DNA from: Candidatus Colwellbacteria bacterium RIFCSPLOWO2_02_FULL_44_20b
Lineage (GTDB): Bacteria; Patescibacteriota; Minisyncoccia; UBA6257; Colwellbacteraceae
DNA: 12,382 nt
Direction of reading: 5' to 3'
Assembly: GCA_001817765.1 (NCBI GenBank)
Contig: MHIZ01000019.1
Location: forward strand, 1 to 12,382
Shown here: positions 7,518 through 12,382 of the stretch, in pieces
Position numbering within the stretch: position 1 is the first letter of the stretch
Layout of the letters: each line of letters opens with the position of its first letter
Position numbers and translations under genes: made by a program
The notes under the pieces: generated by a model
The model's input: the letters and a program-made list of their open reading frames with translations, nothing else
The model's database searches: none
Told to the model about the DNA's origin: nothing

Positions 7518-7958
7518 ATGAAAGAAATTATTATTTTTATTGTCGTTGCAGGATTGGTTTTGTGGGGGGCGATGTATTTTTCAAATCAATCAGAGCAAGT
7601 AGCGATTCAAGAGTCGGAATCGCAGGTTCAAGAAGTTAAACAACTTATGCAAGAAGATTTAACAGTCGGGACGGGTGCGGAGGCAAAAAGCGGGGATATG
7701 GTTTCGGTTCATTATGTCGGCACGCTTGTGGATGGGACGAAGTTCGACAGTTCACGAGATCGGGGAGAACCATTTGAATTTAAGCTTGGCGCGGGAGAGG
7801 TTATTAAAGGATGGGATCAGGGTGTTGCTGGAATGAAAGTCGGGGGAAAACGAAAACTTACCATTATGCCGGAGTTAGGTTATGGCGCTCGGGCCGTAGG
7901 AAAGATTCCGGCGAATTCGACGTTGGTTTTTGAAGTGGAACTTTTGGGGGTTAAATAA
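7518..7958 (+). CDS. Membrane-anchored FKBP-type peptidyl-prolyl cis-trans isomerase
   Basis: The ATG at 7518 is chosen over an in-frame one at 7482 inside the permease gene, because it gives a short N-terminal membrane helix (3-20) and avoids a 28-base overlap. The product is 146 residues, with a glutamine/glutamate-rich linker (24-46) and an FKBP domain (about 47-146). Residues equivalent to the FKBP12 active pocket are present: Tyr66, Phe76, Asp77, Phe88, Val95-Ile96, Trp99, Tyr122, Ile130 and Phe138. An active prolyl isomerase facing the outside is therefore likely, assisting folding of exported proteins together with the DsbA-like enzyme encoded upstream. The gene ends just before a strong terminator. 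Confidence 0.93.
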   Translation: MKEIIIFIVVAGLVLWGAMYFSNQSEQVAIQESESQVQEVKQLMQEDLTVGTGAEAKSGDMVSVHYVGTLVDGTKFDSSRDRGEPFEFKLGAGEVIKGWDQGVAGMKVGGKRKLTIMPELGYGARAVGKIPANSTLVFEVELLGVK

Positions 7959-7962
7959 TTTT

Positions 7963-7992
7963 AAACCAGCTCTTAAAGAGCTGGTTTTTTTT
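7963..7992. terminator. Rho-independent terminator, probably bidirectional
   Basis: AAACCAGCTC (7963-7972) pairs with GAGCTGGTTT (7978-7987) around a five-base loop, followed on the plus strand by a run of eight T (7985-7992). It ends the plus-strand FKBP gene. The convergent minus-strand gene stops at 7991-7993, so its transcript also runs through the same stem-loop into a moderately T-rich stretch. Confidence 0.9.
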
Positions 7993-8227
7993 ATTTTGCT
8001 AATTTTAACTCATCTGCCCAAAATCTTCGAAACTTTCCTTTGACTTTTATTCTGCTACATTCTGAGTTTGGGGAGAATGGCGGTTTTTGGTTTTTGAAAA
8101 TGTATTTTTGCCCGGTTATCTTATGTTCAACCAAATCTCCCTGTTTTGCTTTTAGAAACCTGAACCTAGCAGTTGTTCCTATAAGGTTTCCCCATTCTCG
8201 AATCTCATAATCTTGAGAGTTATTCAT
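7991..8227 (-). CDS. Small hypothetical protein, possible SH3-like small barrel
   Basis: A 78-residue basic protein that I cannot name. The stretch KQGDLVEHKITGQKYIF, followed by RIKVKGKFRRFWADELKLA, has the rhythm of small SH3-like beta-barrel proteins (a 'GdlV.hk.tGqk..V' strand pattern and a final ..eEL). That resemblance is an impression, not a verified match. Four of its six arginines use AGA/AGG, unlike the plus-strand genes. A good minus-strand promoter lies 44-72 bases upstream of the ATG. No Shine-Dalgarno site is seen close to the start. It is transcribed convergently with the FKBP gene and sits downstream of the broken HEAT-like gene, from which it is separated by a terminator. Confidence 0.65.
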   Translation of the reverse strand: MNNSQDYEIREWGNLIGTTARFRFLKAKQGDLVEHKITGQKYIFKNQKPPFSPNSECSRIKVKGKFRRFWADELKLAK

Positions 8228-8270
8228 ATTATTTAAAGAACTTTATATATTGACCTTTCCTAATGCAGGG

Positions 8271-8299
8271 ATAGTGCCATACATCTTTTTTCGAGTCAA
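8271..8299 (-). promoter_or_regulatory. Sigma-70-type promoter for the 78-residue gene
   Basis: On the minus strand TTGACT (8294-8299) is followed after exactly 17 bases by CACTAT (8271-8276), preceded by TGG as an extended -10. The start would be near 8264, giving a leader of about 37 bases. It begins directly after the T-run of the terminator of the upstream minus-strand gene, so the two genes appear to be separate units. Confidence 0.7.
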
Positions 8300-8301
8300 T
8301 T

Positions 8302-8331
8302 AAAACAAAAACCGCCGAAGAAATTCGGCGG
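8302..8331 (-). terminator. Rho-independent terminator for the HEAT-like gene
   Basis: CCGCCGAA (8312-8319) and TTCGGCGG (8324-8331) form a perfect GC-rich 8-bp stem with a four-base loop. On the minus strand it is followed by TTTTTGTTTTA. It begins eight bases after the TAA at 8340-8342, which supports that TAA being the original end of the gene upstream. On the plus strand the following sequence is GTGTGTTTTT, less ideal. Confidence 0.85.
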
Positions 8332-8339
8332 GTGTGTTT

Positions 8340-8849
8340 TTATCTGTTATAACAAACTGCGGTAGCTCCTCTTATCATTTGTCGGCTTTGCTCCCGCATT
8401 TCTTGTAAATCCTCGAATGGGATTGTTTCGTCATTTATAAGACCCATTCTTTCTTCAAGCTTTTCCAGTATAGGAACAACCCTACGGTTTCCGATTTTTC
8501 CAATCAATCCAAGAAAATCAGTTCTTACTTCCTAGTCTGAGTCGTAAATTTCTGGCCATAAGAGCATCTCGGCAATCTGCTCTGCGTGATTCTCATTTGC
8601 GTGTTTTTCGAAAACAGGCGACAGCCAACTCCATGGATAGCCGTTTTCTTTCGTTCCTTTGAGGCCTGTACTGTTTTCTTTTAACCAAAATAGTTCTTCA
8701 AGAATTACATCAAATAGATGATCTGTCTCGATGATCCTTTTGATTTCATTTACTAAACTCGCAGTCGTTTGTTCTGGTTCACTTGTTTTTCTCTTAAAAC
8801 ACAAGCGGATAAGTTGTCTGAGGTAAAATTCATTACTTTGTCCCTTCAT
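8340..8849 (-). pseudogene. Unrecognised helical (HEAT-like) protein gene interrupted by one in-frame TAG
   Basis: From an ATG at 8847-8849 with a good Shine-Dalgarno site, 105 codons run to a TAG at 8532-8534. The same frame then stays open for 63 more codons to TAA at 8340-8342, followed at once by a terminator. The tail has protein-like composition: EVRTDFLGLIGKIGNRRVV, then PILEKLEERMG. This fits a HEAT-repeat pattern (D-x-EVR...LG.IG..R.VPIL..L) that begins at the YDSD just before the TAG. The intact product would be 169 residues, mostly helical. Its function is unknown. TAG ends normal genes at 2583 and 4738, so recoding is unlikely; a nonsense mutation or a base-call error is more probable. 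Eight of twelve arginines use AGA/AGG against three of eighteen in rmuC. No start codon suited to an independent second gene follows the TAG closely. Confidence 0.65.
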
Positions 8850-8857
8850 ACTTTATT

Positions 8858-8863
8858 CTCCTT
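8858..8863 (-). promoter_or_regulatory. Strong Shine-Dalgarno site
   Basis: AAGGAG on the minus strand lies eight bases before the ATG at 8847-8849. It is the clearest ribosome binding site in the window and decides the start of the HEAT-like gene. Most plus-strand genes here lack such a site. Confidence 0.8.
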
Positions 8864-8876
8864 TTAAAGAGCATCG

Positions 8877-8925
8877 GATTTATTAAGCCCGACACGTTCT
8901 TTTTGACTGATTAATAAGTTCGACA
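8877..8925. repeat. Imperfect direct repeat in the leader of the HEAT-like gene
   Basis: GATTTATTAAGCCCGACA (8877-8894) and GATTAATAAGTTCGACA (8909-8925) agree at about 14 of 18 aligned positions. The shared 3' parts are 31 bases apart, close to three helical turns. They lie between the putative promoter and the start of the minus-strand gene, so they could be paired operator sites. A chance match in AT-rich DNA is possible. Confidence 0.3.
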
Positions 8926-8929
8926 GATT

Positions 8930-8960
8930 ACTGTATGTCATAGGTTGTTTTTCTTGTCAA
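8930..8960 (-). promoter_or_regulatory. Putative promoter for the HEAT-like gene
   Basis: On the minus strand a perfect TTGACA (8955-8960) is followed by weak -10 candidates: CATACA at 17-base spacing with an upstream TG (8932-8937), or TACAGT at 19 bases (8930-8935). The leader would be about 75 bases. This promoter is divergent from the rmuC promoter. Confidence 0.45.
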
Positions 8961-9004
8961 TCTTGTTTCGTTTACTCTTATTTCTTAGCGATTCTTTTTC
9001 GTAG

Positions 9005-9010
9005 TACAAT
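9005..9010 (+). promoter_or_regulatory. -10 box of a near-leaderless rmuC promoter
   Basis: TACAAT ends seven bases before the ATG at 9018. TTCTTA at 8982-8987 is a poor -35 at 17 bases. The spacing to the start codon matches the boxes at 7505 and 6746. Confidence 0.45.
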
Positions 9011-9017
9011 CTAAGGG

Positions 9018-10061
9018 ATGGAAACGGCGCTTCTTATTATTGTCGTTATTTTACTTCTCGGCCTTACATTCGCGTTTTTTTCGCGCAGAAAAGAAGAACC
9101 AAAAAACGACCAGGCGCTGGTTTTGCTTCAGAATCAGCTTCAGGAATTAAATCGTACGATGGACGCGAAGCTTGGGGAATTGCCAAATGTGATGCATCGC
9201 CAATTTGGTGAGAGCGCGAAATTGATTCGTGATGTTACCGAGCGGCTCACAAAACTCGATGAGACAAACAAACAAGTTGTGAATTTTGCCGATCAGCTCA
9301 AGAACTTACAGGATATTTTGAAAAATCCGAAACAGCGGGGAATTTTGGGTGAATATTTCTTGGAAACAGTTTTGAAAAATGTTTTACCTCCGGGATCATA
9401 CCAGATGCAGTATCCTTTTAAGGATGGGACGATTGTGGATGCGGTTATCTTCGTTAAAGATAGAATTATTCCGATCGATTCGAAATTCAGCTTGGAAAAT
9501 TACAACCGTTTGCTTGAAGCGCGAGATGATGGTGAAAAGAAACGGTTTGATGACGCGTTTCGACAAGATTTGAAAAGTCGGATTGATGAGACATCGAAAT
9601 ATGTGAAGCCTGAGGAAGGAACAATGGAATTCGCGTTTATGTTTATTCCGGCGGAGGCGGTCTACTACGATTTACTTATCAATAAAGTTGGATCAGCGCA
9701 GAGTCGAGATTTAGTCGAGTACGCGATTGTTGATAAGAAAGTGATTATTGTTTCGCCGACGTCCTTTTTTGCTTATTTACAAACGGTGTTACAAGGACTG
9801 AAGGCGCTTCAAATCGAAGAATCAGCAAAGGAAATTCGCAAACGTGTTGAAGAATTGGGAAGACATCTTTCGAGTTACGAGACGTATATGCAGAAACTTG
9901 GCGATCATTTAGGAACTTCGGTTAATACCTATAATAAGGCGTATAAGGAATTGAAGAAGATTGATAAAGACGTGCTTCGCATCAGCGGAGAGGCGATTGG
10001 GATTGAACCAGTCGTACTTCAAGCTCCACAGGATGAAGATGGGGAAGAAATACTCGGATGA
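9018..10061 (+). CDS. rmuC: RmuC-family DNA recombination protein
   Basis: A 347-residue protein with an N-terminal membrane helix (4-21), a predicted coiled-coil region (about 30-100) and the RmuC nuclease-like domain (about 103-325). Conserved sequence includes RGILGEYFLETVL (107-119), DGTIVDAVIF (136-145) and IIPIDSKFSLENY (150-162). Glu112, Asp141, Asp154 and Lys156 are the expected PD-(D/E)xK-type positions. RmuC proteins limit certain DNA rearrangements; the reaction is not well defined. At this length it is shorter than the E. coli protein, mainly in the coiled coil. It ends in TGA overlapping the ATG of the nucleotidyltransferase gene, a sign of translational coupling. Confidence 0.93.
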   Translation: METALLIIVVILLLGLTFAFFSRRKEEPKNDQALVLLQNQLQELNRTMDAKLGELPNVMHRQFGESAKLIRDVTERLTKLDETNKQVVNFADQLKNLQDILKNPKQRGILGEYFLETVLKNVLPPGSYQMQYPFKDGTIVDAVIFVKDRIIPIDSKFSLENYNRLLEARDDGEKKRFDDAFRQDLKSRIDETSKYVKPEEGTMEFAFMFIPAEAVYYDLLINKVGSAQSRDLVEYAIVDKKVIIVSPTSFFAYLQTVLQGLKALQIEESAKEIRKRVEELGRHLSSYETYMQKLGDHLGTSVNTYNKAYKELKKIDKDVLRISGEAIGIEPVVLQAPQDEDGEEILG

Positions 10062-10798
10062 TCGAACAAGTACTTAGTAAGGAGAAATTTTATGAACTTA
10101 TCGGACGACGAGGCGACGGTTTTTCGATGGAACGTCGGCAACAGGATGTACTCTATGATGTGAAATGGAAGAAGTTTTTGCACCACGTAAAACTTTTTCG
10201 TTTTATTCCTTTTATTGATTTTATTTTCGCGTCAGGTTCGATGGCCCTCGGAAGCGTTCGTGATGCGTCGGATTTTGATTTGATTGTTGGGGCGCGGCCC
10301 GGACGGATTTTTACGGTGCGGTTTTTCGCTCTCGCTTTTTTTGGTTTCGCGCGCTTACGGCGTAAGAAGAATGCTTCGAAAGGCGAGGGAAAAGACAAGT
10401 TTTGTTTTAATCAGTTTGTTACGAAAAACGTTTTTCCACTTCAATCACATGACATTTACTCACGGTATCTTTATGAAATCCTTGTACCGGTTTTTGGTGA
10501 TCCGGTTTTAATCAACGAGCTTCTTGTTCAGCAGGATGAGCAGAAGCGCTTCCTTACCGATGATCTTCGATATTACCGAACTCGAACATCTTTACTTCGA
10601 CGGATACTAGAACGCGGACTTGGTAGTAAAATCGGCAATGGTTTTGAAGGTTTTCTAAAATTTTTCCAAGTGAAGAAAATTGAGCATGGACTTCGCAAAA
10701 CACATCTTGGGCACAAGCCGAGAATTGTTTATACCGACGATTTACTGGAATTCCATCATGATACGCATCGTATAGAGAGGATGGGGAAGAATCTCTGA
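10058..10798 (+). CDS. Nucleotidyltransferase-fold protein (GSx10DxD)
   Basis: A 246-residue protein whose ATG overlaps the rmuC stop (ATGA, 10058-10061). The pol-beta-type nucleotidyltransferase motif is exact: Gly60-Ser61, ten residues, then Asp72-Phe-Asp74 (FASGSMALGSVRDASDFDLIV). The third catalytic carboxylate is not obvious. A hydrophobic, arginine-flanked stretch follows (about 83-103, IFTVRFFALAFFGFARLRRKK), which may be a membrane-associated helix. Substrate and partner are unknown: members of this superfamily modify proteins, RNAs or antibiotics, or act as toxins. Pairing with rmuC suggests a nucleic-acid link, but that is only context. It ends with TGA; the frame happens to remain open beyond it through the GC-rich element. 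Confidence 0.8.
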   Translation: MIEQVLSKEKFYELIGRRGDGFSMERRQQDVLYDVKWKKFLHHVKLFRFIPFIDFIFASGSMALGSVRDASDFDLIVGARPGRIFTVRFFALAFFGFARLRRKKNASKGEGKDKFCFNQFVTKNVFPLQSHDIYSRYLYEILVPVFGDPVLINELLVQQDEQKRFLTDDLRYYRTRTSLLRRILERGLGSKIGNGFEGFLKFFQVKKIEHGLRKTHLGHKPRIVYTDDLLEFHHDTHRIERMGKNL

Positions 10799-10805
10799 CT
10801 TACTT

Positions 10806-10950
10806 TCTTCACAGCATCGGCGGTTCAAGGATTCCAGCGATCCTTGACCGCCTACGCCCTCGGCGCCTCGACGCGCCTTTCGAACGCGACCAAGCTCGAG
10901 TCGCCTGCGGGAGTTGCTGTTCAAAAAGCAGATCAGAGATTCTGTAGAAG
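10806..10950. other. GC-rich structured intergenic element
   Basis: Bases 10811-10920 are about 65% G+C (71 of 110 by count), much above the surrounding genes. Nested inverted repeats are present: 10819-10832 with 10840-10852 (13 bp with one bulged T, seven-base loop), GGCGC/GCGCC at 10862-10866 and 10873-10877, and GCGAC/GTCGC at 10886-10890 and 10900-10904. No T-run follows, so these are not ordinary terminators. The plus frame in phase with the preceding gene is open from its TGA to 10997-10999, but it has no start codon near its beginning. I cannot match this to a known RNA family or repeat; a dispersed intergenic repeat or structured RNA is possible. Confidence 0.5.
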
Positions 10951-10957
10951 GGTGTTA

Positions 10958-11011
10958 CTTAAAGTAATCAGCTGTACTCGCTATAACGAATACAGCTGAT
11001 TTAGTTTTAAG
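10958..11011 (+). terminator. Long stem-loop, possible terminator of the rmuC operon
   Basis: AATCAGCTGTA (10966-10976) and TACAGCTGATT (10991-11001) are perfect 11-base arms. An inner TCG/CGA pair narrows the loop, and outer arms CTTAAA (10958-10963) and TTTAAG (11006-11011) extend it past a small internal loop. A T5 run (11014-11018) follows. It could end transcription from the nucleotidyltransferase gene. The length and symmetry would also suit a regulatory hairpin. Confidence 0.5.
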
Positions 11012-11081
11012 GGTTTTTGACCTTGTCTTGCCACAAAGAATACAAACGAATATCTCCTTTTAGGGTGTTGCTGAGTGAAGC

Positions 11082-11111
11082 TTGACGGGGCGGTGCTTTA
11101 TTTCCTATTAT
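11082..11111 (+). promoter_or_regulatory. Promoter of groES-groEL
   Basis: TTGACG (11082-11087) and TATTAT (11106-11111) are separated by 18 bases, each matching the sigma-70 consensus at five of six positions. Transcription would begin near 11118, giving a leader of about 50 bases, unlike the near-leaderless genes elsewhere. I looked for a CIRCE operator (TTAGCACTC and its inverse) and found none. A weaker pair, TTGACC at 11017 and TACAAA at 11041, may be a second promoter. Confidence 0.65.
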
Positions 11112-11128
11112 GGTTTCGCTCCGACAGC

Positions 11129-11157
11129 TTCTCTCAATGGGGAAACGAAAGAGAGGA
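11129..11157 (+). promoter_or_regulatory. Leader hairpin upstream of groES
   Basis: TTCTCTC (11129-11135) can pair with GAGAGGA (11151-11157), including one G-U pair, around a 15-base loop. The purine-rich arm is the best Shine-Dalgarno-like sequence before the ATG at 11170, 13 bases away. Melting of this hairpin could affect translation, as in RNA thermometers, but the stem is short and the idea is speculative. Confidence 0.3.
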
Positions 11158-11169
11158 ATGGGGTAATAT

Positions 11170-11466
11170 ATGAAAGTACGACCTCTCGGAAACCACATTT
11201 TTATCGAACCTTTGCTTGAAGAAAAGAGTACTTCTTCGGGTATTATTATTCCTGATACCGCCGCAACGGAGAAACCTATCAAGGGCCGGATTGTCGCGGT
11301 TGGACCAGGAAAATTAAGCGAAAAAGGAGAACGAATCGCGATGACCGTGAAATACGGCGATATTGTGCTTTTTAAAAAGTATGGTCCGGATGAGATTGAA
11401 TTTGGAGGAAAGAAATATTTGGTCGGTGACGAGGATGATGTTTTGGCGGTGTTGGAGAATGAATAA
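11170..11466 (+). CDS. groES: Co-chaperonin GroES
   Basis: A 98-residue protein of normal GroES length. The N-terminus MKVRPLGNHIFIEPL is typical. The mobile loop that contacts GroEL spans about 17-33, with the hydrophobic GIIIP (24-28). GRIVAVGPGK (39-48), KYGDIVLFKKYGPDEIEF (61-78) and YLVGDEDDVLAVLE (83-96) are the other family blocks. It forms the heptameric lid on the GroEL chamber. The groEL gene follows after 78 bases that hold no clear terminator, so both are probably on one transcript from the promoter at 11082. Confidence 0.97.
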   Translation: MKVRPLGNHIFIEPLLEEKSTSSGIIIPDTAATEKPIKGRIVAVGPGKLSEKGERIAMTVKYGDIVLFKKYGPDEIEFGGKKYLVGDEDDVLAVLENE

Positions 11467-11544
11467 ATGTAATCCCTCATCCACCGATAGGCGAATTCGG
11501 GATAAAATTTAAATTATTAATATTTATTAGGTACTAAATTTTAC

Positions 11545-12382
11545 ATGGCGAAACAAATTTTATTTGACGAAAAGGCGCGGGCGGCTCTCAAGCGAGGCGT
11601 TGATAAACTCGCGGACGCGGTTAAGACAACGCTTGGTCCTAAAGGACGGGCGGTTGTTCTTGGTAAGGGTTATGGATCACCGGTTATCACGCTCGACGGT
11701 GTTACAATTGCGAAAGAAATTGAGCTTCCCGATGCTGTTGAAAATATCGGAGCGGAGCTTGTCAAAGAAGTTGCTTCGAAAACGAATGATGTCGCGGGAG
11801 ACGGGACGACAACGGCGACGCTCCTTGCGCAAATCTTTGTTTCTGAAGGACTTAAAAATGTTTCTTCTGGTATTGATCCGGTTAGTATTTCACGTGGTAT
11901 GCAAAACGCGGGTGCTGTTGTTCTTAGTGAGCTTAGAAAAATTTCTCAACCGATTAAGCATAAGGAAGAAATCGCGCAGGTCGCGACAATTTCGGCGCGT
12001 GATCCTCAAATCGGCGAACTTATTGCCGATGTTATTACTCAAGTCGGTAAAGATGGAGTTGTGACTGTTGAACAGTCGCAGGCGATGGGGCTTTCAAAAG
12101 AGCTTGTCGAGGGTATGCAGTTTGATCGCGGTTATATCTCCGCATATATGGTAACGAACCAGGAACGAATGGAGGCGGTTCTTGAAGATCCCTACATTCT
12201 TGTTACTGATCAGAAAGTCTCGAGTATTAATGATCTTTTGCCCCTTCTTGAAAAAATAATGCAGGGCGGCAAAAAAGAACTTTTGATTGTCGCAGAAGAT
12301 ATTGAGGGAGAGGCGCTCGCGACGCTTATCGTTAACAAACTTCGCGGCGTTTTTAATGTTGTGGCGGTTAAGGCGCCGGGAT
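11545..12382 (+). CDS. groEL: Chaperonin GroEL, 5' part
   Basis: The frame runs from the ATG at 11545 off the right edge, giving 279 complete codons, about half of a normal GroEL. Family blocks are TTLGPKGRAVVL (28-39), the ATP-binding DGVTIAKEIEL (51-61), and AGDGTTTATLLA (84-95), with the catalytic Asp86 (Asp87 in E. coli). The equatorial domain passes into the intermediate and apical domains, with VEGMQFDRGYISAYM and EDIEGEALATLIVNKLRG. The alignment with E. coli is offset by one residue and no insertion is visible. The AT-rich 78-base spacer before it shows no clear Shine-Dalgarno site. Confidence 0.97.
   Translation, partial: MAKQILFDEKARAALKRGVDKLADAVKTTLGPKGRAVVLGKGYGSPVITLDGVTIAKEIELPDAVENIGAELVKEVASKTNDVAGDGTTTATLLAQIFVSEGLKNVSSGIDPVSISRGMQNAGAVVLSELRKISQPIKHKEEIAQVATISARDPQIGELIADVITQVGKDGVVTVEQSQAMGLSKELVEGMQFDRGYISAYMVTNQERMEAVLEDPYILVTDQKVSSINDLLPLLEKIMQGGKKELLIVAEDIEGEALATLIVNKLRGVFNVVAVKAPG

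Noticed and set aside
8532..8534. TAG read as a sense codon (amber recoding)
   Set aside because: TAG ends ordinary genes at 2583-2585 and 4738-4740, and no recoding signal or pyrrolysine-type gene is seen.
10819..10852. tRNA-like arm (GGTTCAAGG resembles a T-loop)
   Set aside because: No acceptor stem, anticodon arm or D-arm can be formed around it; the stem pairs as a simple long hairpin instead.
10742..10924. Minus-strand 60-codon open frame, arginine-rich
   Set aside because: It overlaps the nucleotidyltransferase end and the GC-rich element, has biased low-complexity composition, and no promoter or ribosome site.
10799..10999. Read-through extension of the nucleotidyltransferase past its TGA
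   Set aside because: TGA also ends the genes at 1549-1551 and 10059-10061, the extension lies in a GC-rich palindromic segment where stops are rare by composition, and no motif is recognised in it.
11041..11160. CIRCE operator before groES
   Set aside because: GAGTGAAGC at about 11074 resembles one half-site only, and no inverted partner lies at the right distance.

Overview
This is a gene-dense, mostly plus-strand bacterial window with compact intergenic spaces. Several features suggest a Candidate Phyla Radiation (Patescibacteria, Parcubacteria-like) genome: short spacers, -10 boxes almost touching start codons, little use of Shine-Dalgarno sites, and a minimal-genome gene set (RmuC, a GSx10DxD nucleotidyltransferase, membrane-anchored FKBP and DsbA proteins, a separate groES-groEL pair). 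This placement is inference; no rRNA or ribosomal-protein gene is present to fix it. Complete genes end with TAA, TGA or TAG, so all three are stops here and there is no sign of UGA recoding.

Layout. (1) 1-2585: the 3' part of an FAD-linked oxidase, an RBBP9/YdeN-type serine hydrolase, and an NAD-dependent D-2-hydroxyacid dehydrogenase. Two of the three act on 2-hydroxyacids such as D-lactate. (2) 2602-7958: an extracytoplasmic block. It holds a secreted subtilisin-like protease with Ig/PKD-type domains, a membrane-anchored DsbA-like thiol oxidoreductase, a small two-helix membrane protein, a DrrA/DrrB-type ABC exporter pair, and a membrane-anchored FKBP prolyl isomerase, ending at a strong bidirectional terminator. 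(3) 7991-8960: a minus-strand cassette of two unrecognised genes with their own promoters, a terminator and one good Shine-Dalgarno site, with arginine codon use unlike the neighbours. The upstream gene is split by a single in-frame TAG; an open 63-codon tail with a HEAT-repeat-like sequence follows the stop and ends just before a terminator, so it looks like a recently broken gene. (4) 9018-10798: rmuC, overlapped by ATGA with a nucleotidyltransferase-fold gene. (5) 10799-11169: a 371-base gene-free stretch holding a segment of about 65% G+C with nested inverted repeats, a long AT-rich stem-loop, and the groES promoter and leader. (6) 11170 to the end: groES and the first 279 codons of groEL.

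Regulation. At five plus-strand genes (1578, 4758, 6760, 7518, 9018) a TATAAT- or TACAAT-type hexamer ends 7-15 bases before the ATG. For four of these (7-9 bases) the transcript would begin at or within a few bases of the start codon, implying leaderless messages and separate promoters inside what looks like an operon. At two of them the stop codon of the preceding gene lies inside the -10 hexamer.

I found no CRISPR array, tRNA, rRNA, transposase or obviously new multi-gene system. The best candidates for a second look are the amber-split minus-strand gene, the leaderless promoter pattern and the GC-rich intergenic element.
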